Source of the DNA: Archegozetes longisetosus | Lineage: Eukaryota > Arthropoda > Arachnida > Sarcoptiformes > Trhypochthoniidae | DNA length: 64,000 nucleotides | Assembly (NCBI GenBank): GCA_018873245.2 | Contig: JAEMBT020000007.1 | Span: 11,801,129 to 11,865,128 of the forward strand | Direction: 5' to 3' | Shown: one piece after another, positions 23,801 through 36,980 of the stretch | Position numbering within the stretch: the first letter of the stretch is position 1 | Layout of the letters: every line of letters begins with the position of its first letter | The notes under the pieces: model-generated | The model's database searches: none | What the model was told of the DNA's origin: nothing | Seen by the model: only the letters and a program-made list of their open reading frames with translations | Made by a program: the position numbers and the translations under genes

Positions 23801-26800
23801 GTGCAATCATTTAGTAACTATTAGACCAAATTAGAAAAAAATTCTTGAAAGCCAAGTCTGTCAGTAATTTAGCATTTCAGATGTTCAAAGTACAAGTAGA
23901 GTGTCTGCAAAGTTTTATGACAGGAATTTATTATTAATTTGTTAGATTTTAAAATACCATTAAAATACCGAGAAATAAGTCGAGTGAAAGTGAATTAAAT
24001 TTTGTTGATCTGAACTTTGCATATGCTTTTTGTTGAGTAACTTTTTTATTGATTAAACTTCAAGTTTTAAGCAACCAAAAAATGGGGAACAGAAATAAAA
24101 AAGTTGGATAAGTAAAGTTCAGATACTTTTTCACCAACAAAACTCTTTGCTCAAAATTCAGGTGCTTTCACTTCTTTTTTTCATCTGCTCTTCTGCTGAT
24201 TTATTGTCTCATGTTTTCAGTATTTTTTCAGTATTTCACTTATTCTCAATTTCTCTCCCATAAGACGCATAAACCTATATATTATAGCTTAATGAAAACT
24301 TATTTTGCAAATGAATAGAGTTTTATAGAAAACGTTAGCAGAAAGTACTTAATATTGAAAAAAAACCAAAAAATGCTTACATTATAACTTTGTTAATGCG
24401 CTTATTGAAAGAGAGAAAAAGACCAAAACAAACTTTCGAAAATTTCAAAATTAAGGAAATGAAACCCAAAGCACACATATAAATAGAAAATTAATGTTAA
24501 TATAGAGATGCAATGGATATAAACTGTACAAAGAATTGTTGTAAAATAATAAAGTATTAAATTATAAATTCAGAATTACTAACACTTATGTTTCTGAACC
24601 CATTTTTCATACTTTGTTGCTATCGATCATTGATTAAAAAAGTTGTAACTAAACAGTAACGGGTTTTAAGTTCTATGTATGACATTATGAAAAACTCACA
24701 ACAGTCACAATAAGTCTAAACACTAAAAGAGCTCATTCATAGTCATTACACAATTTATTTTTTGAAATGTTTTCAGAAAAGATTTTTTTATGTAACTTCA
24801 AGAATAAGTACTCAAATTGAAAAAACAAAATGAATTCTTATATATTTTGTCAGTTGACGCGCAATACAACAAAAATCAATTATAATTTGAACATCTCTTT
24901 CAACGATAATGTCATCTAAAATGAAAACAAATCCAAAACTGATGATTGAAAGAGATGCGAAAGAAGAGATGGAGTGAAACAAACTGGAGAATAGGGTAAA
25001 TGTTCAGCTCTGAAAAGAAGTACAGTCTTGTGATGAGTCTTAGAAGTAAAAGAAAAAAGAATATGAAATAATATTTATTATTTATATATAGTTTGGCTTA
25101 TTTTCTAAACCTAAGCTTCTGAGGGATGGATAAGGATTGATGAGCTAATGATCAATCTATGTGTCCATTTCTTTGACTTGGTTTGAGAAGAGTCAATACC
25201 ATTGATTGTAATATATTGTACATATTGTCATTCATAATGATATATATGATAACTTTTAGTAACTTTTTCATAGTTTGTCTCTTATTCACTCTAACTACCC
25301 ATAACTCTGTTCTTTATGTTATGAAACTGTATTATATAAATGATGCTCATTCGTCGACAACGTTATTACGATGATGTAGGTCTCATTGTGCTGCCTCATT
25401 GTCACAATACTCCCATTTTTGCTATTCATTTTGTGTCCTCTCAAACTTTGTTGTATTTGATATAAAAGATAACGAAAAACTATAATAACTGTAACATTAA
25501 TGATAATAATGTTTGTCGTCTGCAAAACACTCCTAATTGAGCAAAATAAAGATATGTGTCTCAAATTTGACTATGATTTGTGTCTCCATTATTTATATTA
25601 CTTGTAAAGAGCTTTATTACGCACTTAGAAAAAAGAACAGTTTCATTAATTTGAAAGCTCGCCAATTATAAGTCGTACACAAATAAGTTATTATTCACAA
25701 TCTACCAAATCACAGACTAATGAGATTTCTGCCAAACTTTTTCACGCTCGAATCCGCATTTTTTTTTAATAACGTGAGCTATAGGTTAGTATTAAGTCAT
25801 TGGCCAAAGAAGGTTAGACTTTAAGACCATATTAATTAAGAATAATTAACATTAGAATAATGAGTGTTTAGTATAATTAGTGGTCTCGTGCGAAATATTA
25901 TTAATTACATTCTAATTTGGTTTAGTATGAAATGCAAATTAGAGATGGTTTTAGTTTTCTTACATTAATCGACTAATAAAAAGCGGTAATTTTGTTTCAA
26001 AAATTATAAAAAATAGCTTTTTTCAAATATGGTTATCAATAATTGATGACCACTTCTCCGTAAGAGTTTTTTCTCCGAAATTCACGCATAATTATCTTAT
26101 CTCTTATAACATATGTTACATAATAGCAGCGAAAATGTTTTATTCTGGATGAATGATGGAGTAGTCGTGGCTAATAGCTATCGAATGTCACTCATTTAAT
26201 TAATCTCATATAAGCAAAGGCTTTGTAGTGCTCTCAACAAAGCTCTTGATCAAAATTTATATTTGTGAGTCATTTGTTTAATTGAATCGAGTATTGATTT
26301 CCTTTGATTAAAAATCAGAGCTAAGTAAATATCTTGAAGACCTTCATGTGTTCCAAATTTTTTTAGATCATTAATTTCGATTTGTTGGTTCAGCCCTAAG
26401 ATCAACTGTAAGAATAATAAAAATAATAGCACGGAATAGCAATTGAAATCATTATTTAATAAGTCTACAATTGAATGGGTACTGAATTGCATGAGTACTA
26501 AAAATTGCTCATTAAAAATAGCGCGTAATATAATAAAATTATATAATATTGACACACTTAACAGCTAATTTTAAGGTAAGTTAATAAAGAAAAGGAGAGG
26601 TCGTTAGATTGAACCTTTTGACACCCACTACTCTTTGGTAGTTATTGTCAATTAATGGAGACTAAATGAGCTTCAAATTTGAAGCCCTCATGTGTGCACT
26701 GCAACAGTCAGTCAGTCATTAACTTTAAATTATAATCAAAACAATTTATGAGTCAATCCTATTTTGCTTCTATTATTCATCTTTGGCTCATTGAGTTTAT

Positions 26801-27656
26801 CAAAACGACTATCAATGAACTGATTGAAGAACGCAGAAAAGGTTTTCAAATAACTAGCAATAATTATTTGTGAATTGGAAGAGGATTAGTTTAGTAGATT
26901 TTGTAGAATGATCATATAAAACACAGATTACAAAACGAAGCAGCTTTCCGATTTATCTGCTTATATCAGGTTTTATATCAGCCTTTGATTCGATTAAACT
27001 AAATACAATCTATAAAATGTAATCGTATAGGAGTAAACGCATTTAACTACAGCAATTTAATACAGCATTTGCATTTAATTTCGAGCTCATTCTTACCTCA
27101 ACTAATTTCATGAAATGACTTAAGTTGTTCGGTTTTATGTCTATAATTATTATTTTTTCAAATCTTCTTATGAATAAATGTTGATATTTATCTAGATTGT
27201 AAAATAAGTTAAACAGACGGTAAAAAGCAATAAAACCTGTCTGTAATTAAGCCTAAAGATTACGAAATAAATTATAAGTCTGAGAGAATTCAGATCAAAT
27301 TTTCAGTTAATATTTGAAAACAGTTGAGGCCTTCATTATATGCACTTTATATTCAGTGGAGCGTAAGTATCACACAGTTATCTATAAATTAATGCAAACT
27401 ATCGATTTTTATTGTCATTCATTGTTTAACAATTTGAGAGAAAAACATTTAATAAGTCAAGTTTGAAAAAACTTTGATATGGTTTTCAGTTTTAATTAGT
27501 CTAATTGTAAAGAGTGCAAACTCACAAATGGAATCAAATTATATTGATTTTAGGGCCAAAAATCTTCTTCAGCTAATCAATAGAAAATAGCATGCGTCTA
27601 ATTCTGATTTCTGCAAAATTTTGAATCAACTTTTCTTTTTGTACATTTTCCGTCCA
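20892..27656. other. Intergenic region between Eph and the MATH-BTB gene
   Basis: The start must include the Eph 3' UTR. Beyond that I see no homologous or well-formed coding sequence; the longest open frame (26250-26555, minus, GTG start) is hydrophobic and unrecognised. No tRNA-like or long inverted repeat noticed. Confidence 0.55.
20902..20907 (+). terminator. AATAAA candidate poly(A) signal for Eph
   Basis: An AATAAA hexamer 11 nt after the stop codon. Several more hexamers follow in the next 400 nt, so the true cleavage site is uncertain and this very proximal one may not be the one used. Confidence 0.3.
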
Positions 27657-28736
27657 ATGATGGCTAGTAACGAAAGTAAAGCAAATAAATCAGAGACAGC
27701 GGTAGTGGTCGAACCGCAACGATTAAAATTGGTCTCCAACATTAACTTAATTATAAATAGATTTTGTGAGCTAGAAAATGATCACATTCTGAGTCCATTG
27801 TTCAACATTGGATTAAATACAAAGTGGTACATTAAAGTTAAAACTAATCATATTGAGAAAGACGTCGAATACCTAAGCATTCATTTGTTTCTTTGCTATT
27901 GTGAACAATTGTCAGTTGAGGCTAAATATAGTGTTTCCATAATTGATGCTAATAATGAACTGCAAAATACAAAAGAATGTGACCAAATCGAATATAAAAT
28001 TGGTGGTGACGGATGGGGTTATCGACAGTATATTGACAAAAAATATTTGATCGATAAAAAGAGTGAATTGATTCCTAATAATAAACTAACACTTTGTTTT
28101 CAAATAGAAATCAACGACAATCCAAACAATTCTATTGAAAATAATTTCATGCTCGAAGTCACAAAAATAAGATCTTTTAAAAAGTTGACTGACTTTACGT
28201 TTGTCGTAAGTGGCGAAGAGTTTTCTGTGCACAAAGTCATTCTATCGGTTCGTTCGCCTGTATTTGCGGCCATGTTTGCGAAGGATATGAAAGAATTGCA
28301 CGAAAATAAGTTAGAAATTTGTGACATTGAGAGTAATGTCTTCCGTGAATTGCTTTCATTTATTTATACCGGAAAGTCGACACAAGTCAGAACTATGGCT
28401 CTAAAGTTATTACCGGCAGCGGAAAAGTATAACATTATTCAATTGAAGTCCATTTGCGAAGATGTTATTTTTAGTGACTTAACTAATGAGAACGCCATCA
28501 AAACAATAATATTGGCTGAAAAATGCAATGCAAACAAATTGCGCGATCGAGTTATCGATTATATCGCAGATAATCTTTCGCTCATTCGCAGCATTTCGGT
28601 CGATGAATGGAGAGCATTTATAGAGGAATACCCCAATTCCGTTGATAAGATATTCGAGGCCATCAGCTATAAGTCTTCTCAAAATATGACTAAAAAAGAG
28701 TTTTTAATAAATAGATGGATTTTCAGAAAGTTTTAA
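27657..28736 (+). CDS. MATH-BTB-BACK protein, SPOP-like (CUL3 adaptor family)
   Basis: A 359-residue intronless gene. The start is the ATG ATG at 27657; the frame extends 12 codons upstream only through a TTG. N-terminal MATH domain about residues 25-155, with W57 in TKWYIKV and the diagnostic GWGYRQYIDKKYLID at 119-133. BTB/POZ domain about 175-275 (TDFTFVVSGEEFSVHKVILS, then FAAMFAKDMKE and LLSFIYTGK). BACK-like helices 278-335. This is the SPOP/TDPOZ architecture, in which MATH recruits substrates and BTB binds cullin-3 for ubiquitination. Lack of introns and moderate divergence suggest a retrocopy or a lineage-expanded member, as is common for this family in arachnids and nematodes, rather than the single SPOP/roadkill orthologue. 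It lacks an obvious C-terminal nuclear localisation signal. Confidence 0.93.
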   Translation: MMASNESKANKSETAVVVEPQRLKLVSNINLIINRFCELENDHILSPLFNIGLNTKWYIKVKTNHIEKDVEYLSIHLFLCYCEQLSVEAKYSVSIIDANNELQNTKECDQIEYKIGGDGWGYRQYIDKKYLIDKKSELIPNNKLTLCFQIEINDNPNNSIENNFMLEVTKIRSFKKLTDFTFVVSGEEFSVHKVILSVRSPVFAAMFAKDMKELHENKLEICDIESNVFRELLSFIYTGKSTQVRTMALKLLPAAEKYNIIQLKSICEDVIFSDLTNENAIKTIILAEKCNANKLRDRVIDYIADNLSLIRSISVDEWRAFIEEYPNSVDKIFEAISYKSSQNMTKKEFLINRWIFRKF

Positions 28737-29016
28737 ATCTTTCAATAAATCCTGATTTATTATTTCTATCCAGTAAACTTTGAAAATCTATTGCAGAGCT
28801 GAAAATTTGTTCAATCAAATTAATCAACAGAAATAGCTCTAATCCACACAATTTCTCTGAAAAGTTGAGGTAAAATCCTAATTTCAATAAACAGAACCAT
28901 AAAGATATCTGACTGGCAGTGTTATCATTATATTTATTGTACAAATCAATGACAATTGAAGTATCATCAGTAAAGTCAATAAAGACTATTAAAATGCTTT
29001 TTTCAATAAAAAGCAT
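28723..29016 (-). CDS. Unrecognised 97-aa open frame, convergent with MATH-BTB
   Basis: ATG-initiated, 97 codons, its 3' end overlapping the end of the MATH-BTB coding sequence by 14 nt. The composition is balanced (acidic and hydrophobic residues mixed, four Cys/Trp positions, sequence such as SLWFCLLKLGFYLNF) and not low-complexity, but I recognise no family and see no splice partners. It could be a small gene, an exon, or a chance frame. Confidence 0.2.
   Translation of the reverse strand: MLFIEKSILIVFIDFTDDTSIVIDLYNKYNDNTASQISLWFCLLKLGFYLNFSEKLCGLELFLLINLIEQIFSSAIDFQSLLDRNNKSGFIERFKTF
28744..28749 (+). terminator. Near-AATAAA signal after the MATH-BTB gene
   Basis: A CAATAAAT context within 10 nt of the stop codon; a plausible but very close polyadenylation signal. 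Confidence 0.25.
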
Positions 29017-31308
29017 AATTATGTTGGTTTGGTTGTATTAACGATATTTGAATGGTGCTCGACTATTTAGAAATAATGCCAAATACATATTCAGTCAACT
29101 AAATTGTATTTCGGTCCTAAATACCAGTATAAGCAAACAATGAATGCAGAGCGTTTTGTCTATTATAAAACTTTCAAATTTATATCATTATATCAGGGGA
29201 TCTATGACTAGCTAATAACTACTCACGTCTCGCACTCAACATTATATTTACGAATCGCATTTTCAGTATAAAAAATTATAAAATAATTGGGTCAATAATT
29301 TGATACCAAGTTTTATTTGCTTTATACAGATAAATCTTATAACTAGAAATAAAATGTTGTTTATCTGTGAACTGTAAGAAAATGAAATGATTTATATTAG
29401 GATAAAAGGAATACCAAATTGAGATTTACGACATAAATAAACTTAATGTATTTATTTGGGCAAAAATCTTATTTAGGATGTATTATAAATTTAATTGAAA
29501 TGCCAATCAAGATAAAAGAAGAGTATAACTTGTTAAATACTTTTTGGCTAAATAGTTAACTTTAAAAAATGGTTTTGAACTTTATTCACAGAAAATAATC
29601 GATTATATTATTTGTTAAGCACATTAAACTATTCTCTTAAAACTTTACAGTCGAAGAACATTTGATTAGAGTTCGTCTCATAAGTCTCAAGTTAAACAGG
29701 AAATCATTATTGATGACAACAATTACCCATATATGAGTTGCTTCACTCGACTGCCTCATTACCTCGTCTGAGCTCCTATTTTGCTTTTAGTGCAATATAT
29801 TTCTTCTGCTGTAACATTGAGTCTCTGAAAAGTTAACTTTTATGATAATTAGTATAAGTGATTGATTGACAATCGGAGACTACCACAAAAATACTTTAAC
29901 GCTAAGAAAAAAATGTTGACAACAAAAAATTCGCAAAAATTCAAAACAAACAAAGGCATTATTCACAGAATTAGAAATTCTAATTCTCCGGAAGATAATA
30001 AAGTGATAATAGCTTATGAATTGATGGTCCAGAAATAAATGTTCATAAACTTAGCGTAATTATAATTGTTGTGAACTTTAATTATGGAATTTGTTGTTCA
30101 CAGTCATCAAACTAAGTGTGATGCATTCAATAAAATTAGTCGAGGCTTAGTTAGTTTGGGGCAATAGCTCTCAAAAAGCATTAGAATTAGTTACACATTA
30201 GGTATAAATTTATGAATATAAGACATAATTACATTGAAATACTTTTGGGATATTGAGCGCACGATTTCATGTGCATTTCCGTTATTGAATTAACAAATGC
30301 TAAATCTTTATCTCCTTTGAGATTATGAAATAATGGTTAAACAAAACTTTCACATCAGCAACAATTATTATGATTGTCATGAGCGCAAAGATAAATAATG
30401 TGAGCAAAGCACGAAACAAATAGCTAAAGAAAAAAGAAGATCTTTGTCTTTTAACAATCATTTCATTTGCTTCAAATCGATCGATTCAAAAATAATGCAA
30501 ATTCGAGCCAATCCGGGCCTCGACATTTTTTTTGTTAATCAAACTGAAAACACTGCCATAACTGAAAGCCAATTTCGAGATGGATATCAATTTGCCTAAA
30601 AGTATGCGCCAATAATTTGTAAAACAGATCTAGTCTTTGTGATTTTAAGGTCTTAAGAATGAGATTAATGGCAGATGAAATGAGTCATCAAATTGAACAA
30701 TAAAACCAGTGGACAGTCTGACAACTGAGAGAAAATACAAAAACATATTGAACCAGAACCATTTTTTGCACTATTTTGACTCTAAAAATGCAAACTAAAT
30801 GCTAAGTAAATTTGGTAGCATTGTGTCAATCTTTATTTGCTATGAGCCCTGTCTGTCTAACGCACTACAACACACGGTGAGACAGAGAATAGTGCTGTCT
30901 TTTCTCCTGTTTCTACGATTTAGTTCATGTATAAACTAATGATCTACGAACACGCTTTCGATTGTTCGTACCGTTCGTTATGACTAAGCAGTAAAACGGA
31001 ATTCCACTATAAAAAACACGGTGTAAGCTAACAATACAACTTACTAATGACAACTTCAGTTTTCAATATTGTTCTCATAAATATTTAATAAGAATTGTTA
31101 CTTTACCAATGCTAATACAAATTAATGAACATTCGATTTGAATATATTTGGACTGAATTGAATTAGTCATTATTGAATGGAATACATCGATCAGGCTTAA
31201 GTCACTCTGAAAACTGACACAATTTCATCTTATATTCAAATATTTTCTACCCTCTGGTACAGTCTTGAGCTTTCATTTAAATTAGTTATGTTTAAAGTGT
31301 TTGATGAA
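29017..31308. other. Intergenic, nothing recognised
   Basis: AT-rich sequence without a supportable gene, RNA or repeat. Confidence 0.5.
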
Positions 31309-31690
31309 TTAGTTAATTGTAATATTTGAATACCACCTCAATTGTTGATAACTTTGATTATCTTTGAATTTTGTTTGCGCCAACATATAAGACAACTGTT
31401 TTTGAACTGAAGCCAATCCATCATAGATTTGTTGACTTGTATGCAATGGAATGTGCTTTTGTGTTCTTTTAAGTGAGTTATAAGAATTTTTTTTCGTGAA
31501 AAACATGTGTCTTTTCAATGTCCGAACTAATAGAGACTAATAAATAGTTACTGATGTCAGAAAAGTTTTTGGGACAAATACTTAAAGCGCATTCCTCACA
31601 AATATGCGACTGCCTCAATGGTAATACATCTCTCCATGAATACCGCATTTGCCAAAGTGGACAGTATATGAACCACAACAACTTTCATTA
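31309..31690 (-). pseudogene. Probable B-box/coiled-coil (TRIM-like) pseudogene fragment
   Basis: Reading the minus strand from about 31690, three frames hand over to each other. The first gives KCGIHGEMYYH and then a stop. The second gives SHICEECALS followed by KTHVFHEK and a stop. The third gives YNSLKRTQKHI followed by SQQIYDGLASVQKQLSYML. Placed end to end they follow the layout of a B-box zinc finger (C..H, C..C, H) and the coiled coil after it, as in TRIM proteins. At least two frameshifts and an apparent insertion of about 20 codons separate the pieces, and no RING or MATH part is visible. This is my reading of the pattern without a search; chance resemblance in AT-rich DNA is possible. 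Confidence 0.35.
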
Positions 31691-34600
31691 TAGGTTTACG
31701 CAACAACGAGTTTAAAAAACAAAATAATCATTTTTAGCGTATTTATCTAGCAATTTAACCCTATTTTGTTGAAGTTTTTACATTAAATTATCTCGATAAA
31801 TAGGTAACACAGAAAACCATAATCTATCGCAAATGACTAATATCTTCTAACATAATAATACTCGAGAGCTTAAAGTACGTCATGCTAGATTCAAAGCATT
31901 TCAAATATTTTCTATTCGAGTGACTCAATAGAGCAGATGTTTCAATATGAAAGTGTGGCCAGAAAATAGTGAACATTTAAAAACGAAATCCCATTTTACT
32001 ATATCAATTCAACACATTAAGGTTTATGTGAGTTACATCAAATTTTTTATGCACACAATAAAAAAATTTGAATCAACTTTCTCGCAAATAAGTTATATGG
32101 TATACTCCAAATAAATTGATATAATCCATAAAAATTTATTTGTTAAATAAAACATTATAGCAGTAAAGTATTGAAGTTTATGCTCAGAGACTTTTGGCTC
32201 AACATCCGACTGAATGGAGCGCACGATTCTTAAGCCTTATTATTACAGACATAAACCTTCATTTAATTTATTTTTATATAAGATTTTCATTTAATTTGTG
32301 ATAGCAGGAGAAAAGAGACCCTTTTGACACTATTTACAATGGCAATGGTGTAGCATTAATGCCATAACAGTACTTTTGGCTTATATTAGTTTGGCCCTAA
32401 TTCTCCGGAGGATTTATCTAAAGAGAGAACAGAACAGATAGAACACAACAGACAGAACAGATAGAAGAGAGGGGACCAAAACATGTTTTCAAATAATACC
32501 AAATGGGTTAACAGCTAACATACTGTTACTGGTATTTTCTCTCAGTTCTCGTTCGTATCAATTCAAGTCAATGTCAACGTTGGATGAGTTGGGCTAAAGT
32601 AAAGCAAAGTCGTAAAAAAAGTTTCTTTGCGAGAACTAATACACAACTGGGAAAAGAGCTGAACCAAAGTCACTGAAAGAATGCTTACGAACGCGAACAA
32701 CTCAGTCAAGCCTAAATATTCAGTTAGAATATAAATATGAAACAATAGGAAAGAACGAAAAAAGCCATGTTGTGTAATGCTGAATAAGCAATATTACATT
32801 GAAGCGTTATTTTTTTTTGATTATTACAATAGTTTATTCTTTCATCTTAGAAATTCAATATTTTATACAAATCCTGAAAAGAAAAAACTGAAAATCATTT
32901 TATTCAAACCTAATATTTAATACGAACAACCTTATTATTGGTTGCAACCTCATATGAATGATTGGTTTTGCAAATTAGAGCATTAAATTTGTCTTTAAAG
33001 ATAAATCTATAATTTAACTCTGTTTCGTATTGAGAGCTCATCACTTGAGAGCAGAGGACTAAATGAAAGTTTTTCTATTACTACATGTGCCAAATAAACT
33101 AAATTTATTGAGGCATACGTAATATTATAGCAAATAAAAGTTGGGTCAATCGGTGAACCCTAATAACAGAAAAACATTGCTAAACAAGACAAACAGACAC
33201 AAAATACTCCCCAAAACTAAATCAGAAAGTTGAAGGCATCTAATTTTGACTTTAATTAACCGGAACTGTCAGTTCAATGAGGTGTGATTTCAATGCGCCA
33301 CATATTACTAACAGAATAGTGTTTTTGTCGAAGTAGACAACTACTGGTAGAGTCACAATTGACTCACACTATGAACAGTCGTATTCATCTAATGATCAAA
33401 AGCGTTTGTTGATCTAAGGGCTTGTGTACAATTCACTATTTAACTCATACTATTCACGTTTTGTGCTTCAATCAACATCATTACTATAGGTTAGGTTACT
33501 GTTTATCTCGTACTATAAGACTAGTTCAGCTCAAACCTTAATATTGGTTTTAAGTTTTAGACTTCAATACTTTAAAGATCTAATATATGAAAAAACTAAG
33601 CATTTAATACTTCCTTTTTTAGAGATCTTTTTTTACAGATCCCGGTCGCAGTCATTGAAAAATTACATTAAGGTTAGGCTCCATTTTTGGAACAAATAAC
33701 GAAATTTATTATACTGTATACACCACTAACGCAACGAAAACAATACTATTTTTAGACTATAACTGAAATTTGAAAACACTATTATTTTGATGACATTAAA
33801 CGTTTGGTATCCTAAAATAGAGATACATAAAAATATTATTGAATCATTGGAAGCAAACGATGCGCTTGTGTTTGATAAGGTCGATCCCCACATGAGTTAA
33901 AGGTTTCGGCCATAAAAGTTATGATGGATTGTACTTCTCGTATGTTTATTGTGTTATTTTAATTCAATACAGTCTACTGCCAGTAGTGGTCATACATTTT
34001 TCGAAACAATATTCTATCGACTCGACTACTAGTCTATGATTATACAATAATTATTGGTAGACACCCAATCACAAAACATTTGTTTGTCGGATTATTGTAT
34101 GACTGAACCATTTTGTTCGTGCAACTTATTATGCTTTTGTGCTGATCATTGTTCTCGATTATAAAGAAGAACAACTGAAATAATTTGAACAAATGTCATT
34201 ATTGAGGTTTAACGTAAGAAAAGGTTCGCGTTCATTTTGAATGACAAATAACGATTATCGCAGATATTGCGCAACGTTTTCTTCTGAATAAATTTACCCT
34301 CAATGATCTAATTAAGCCAATAATATAACTTGATATCAATTTGAATCTAAGACGTTAGAATGAAACAATAGATACCGAAAAGAGAGTGTATAAATGGCTA
34401 GTTAATACTCTAATACAATCCATGGTTCACTATTGGAGCTTTGGTACACTCGTTCACTTCCTAGCAGTGCATGACTGCTTCATCAGAAAAACGTAACACA
34501 ATCATGAAATAAAGCTAAACCTACTCAACGGCTAGGCCTCTATTTGTTACGACGCAAACTGAATACTTAATGGACTCAAGGAATATAAAGGGAGAATAGG

Positions 34601-36924
34601 GAGCGGGAGAGACAAAATTGAGAGTTGGTAGTGAGAGGTATTTTCAGAAATAGAGCGTATGTTCGTATGCTCTGTCAGTTTGATTTTATTATGGGCACGA
34701 GCCTGGAAAATATTCTCTTACATTTCAGTCCATACTTTAGGTCGAAATATAACATTACGTGAAAATAGTTTGAAATTGAGAATCAATTCTTATTCTTCAA
34801 GCGTATAGACTTTGTTTCACTACTTTTCGATTGTATAGTTTTGCATCAGTGACTTGTCAGCTAAACTTTTTAGATTTGATCTCACTTTTTTGCGCTATGT
34901 TTATATTAGTGTATCAGAAAATGAACTCCAAAGAGTGAGAACAGCACAACAGCACAGACACAACATCTGTTACCCTTCTTATTATTAACTAACAAAGACA
35001 AAAACAAACTTATTTCATATCAAAATATCACACTCTCCGGCAGCTCGCTTTGGCTGTAATGTTCTTGAGTGGGAGTATATTTAAAATGATAACTTTTTCA
35101 TATCTTTAAGATGTCATTTTGGGTATCTATTCGACTTTTTCTGAACAGGAAGACGCTAACAGTTAGGTCATAGTGAAGAGAGATTTTTAAATTGAAAGCT
35201 AATATTTAAACTTGAGATGCATTAGACATGCGATTTCACTCTACTATAGTTCGTTCTAAAAGTGTAGGTCACAAAATCTTGTAAATCTCTCAGTTTCCTT
35301 AACAATCAATTTTATTGCATAGCAGTGTCAAAATATTTCATACAATTTTAGGTAAACTTTACTTTTATATAATCATTACTTTGTTATTAGTTTTGACACT
35401 TTTCCAAAAAAAAAACAATGTTCGGTGTGTTTTATTACTAATGGTTTATTTAACAGTCTTTTGTCTTAGATTTTGGCTGTGATTCAAGATTTAAATTAAA
35501 ACAAATTCAACACTCAGTAACAAAAAACAATAAGCAGATTATCTTAACCGAAGATTAGTTTAAAAAAAACATTGTAGTAAAGAATTAACGGAGCATACGA
35601 TCAAATGATATGTTGAGCGAGAATTTAAGAACGGCACGAAAAATGAAACAATTTTAAAAATAATTAAGTAAATTTAGAAAATTGAACGGTATATTAGAAA
35701 AGAAAATGTTTTAAAAATTGTTGATCATTTGAGATCTGACACAGAGATATATTAAGTAAAGAATTGGAAAAGTAACGAGTAACTGCGAGCTAATGCACAT
35801 ACATATAAGAATTGAATGCATTGGCAACAAATTTAGAGGAATTTCCGAAAAATTTCCGATTAAATATTCATGAAAATGTTTACTTTTCATCTGAAGTTCT
35901 GAATTATCAAACTTTTGGCAGATACATCTAAATTTGAAACTTTGATATACTAGTAATAATTCATATGTTCTGAAGAATATTTTCTATTGTTGTCATTGGT
36001 TTTGTTGCGCGAAACAGTGCATTCTTTAGGCGAAATGTGCACAACTCAATACATGCCTCGGGGACCATAAGTTCACATCAAAAATAAAATGACTGGAGAG
36101 TTGCTCTAATATAAAATACTGAGTTTTCTTCAAAGCCCAACAAAGTTAAGCGAAGAAAATTTGGAGCCTTTACTCATAGGAATCCTCATATTCTTTTGCT
36201 CAGAACCAAGAGATATGATAATGACCTGCGGCACTGGTTGTTCATTGCAAATGTTTCACTACTAGACTAACATTAGCATCAACTCTAACTCTATAACTTT
36301 CAATTGAGAAGTGTTAGACTTGTGCTAAGAATACGAAATTTTTGATAAAATAATTCAATAGAAGTACCACTATATTCATTGCTTAGTATAATACAAACTG
36401 CTAGTATTAGGTTTTTGTCTTTATCCTTTTTGTTCAAATTGAAAATTCTAGTCAAATCCTAGTGGTAACTGTTAGCTCAAAAATATGGAATTTATTCAAA
36501 AATGTTGTACCATTTTGTCGATCGCATTTCATGACCACATCGGAGAGCAGTACTTCGCGAACACACTCTTTCTAAGTTTATTTCTCTCTTGTATAAAAAT
36601 GAATTATTTGAGATCTTTTTCTAATTGATTTCTTCAGAATATTTAAGCTGAAGATTTCATTTTCAAGTTGTAATCAAAAACATAAGGTATTTGGACAAGT
36701 GTTTCTATTTTAATAAAATGTCAAATAAAAAAGAATAGATGAAAATTTAGCATATCTTACATCAAATTTGAGTGCATGTCATACACATTGATGAACCCCT
36801 ACCAGCTTTCTGTTTGAAGCAAAGGCATCACCAAATTTGGTTGCCTTCTCTCTAACTATTGTCTATTGCGTACATCTATTACTTGAGTTGCATTTCAATC
36901 AATATTTCTCTGATTGTCTCTGAT

Positions 36925-36980
<56 letters not shown>

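Noticed and set aside
26250..26555. 101-codon hydrophobic minus-strand frame, possible receptor fragment
   Set aside because: GTG start, no family motif, and strong Leu/Phe/Ile bias typical of random AT-rich translation.
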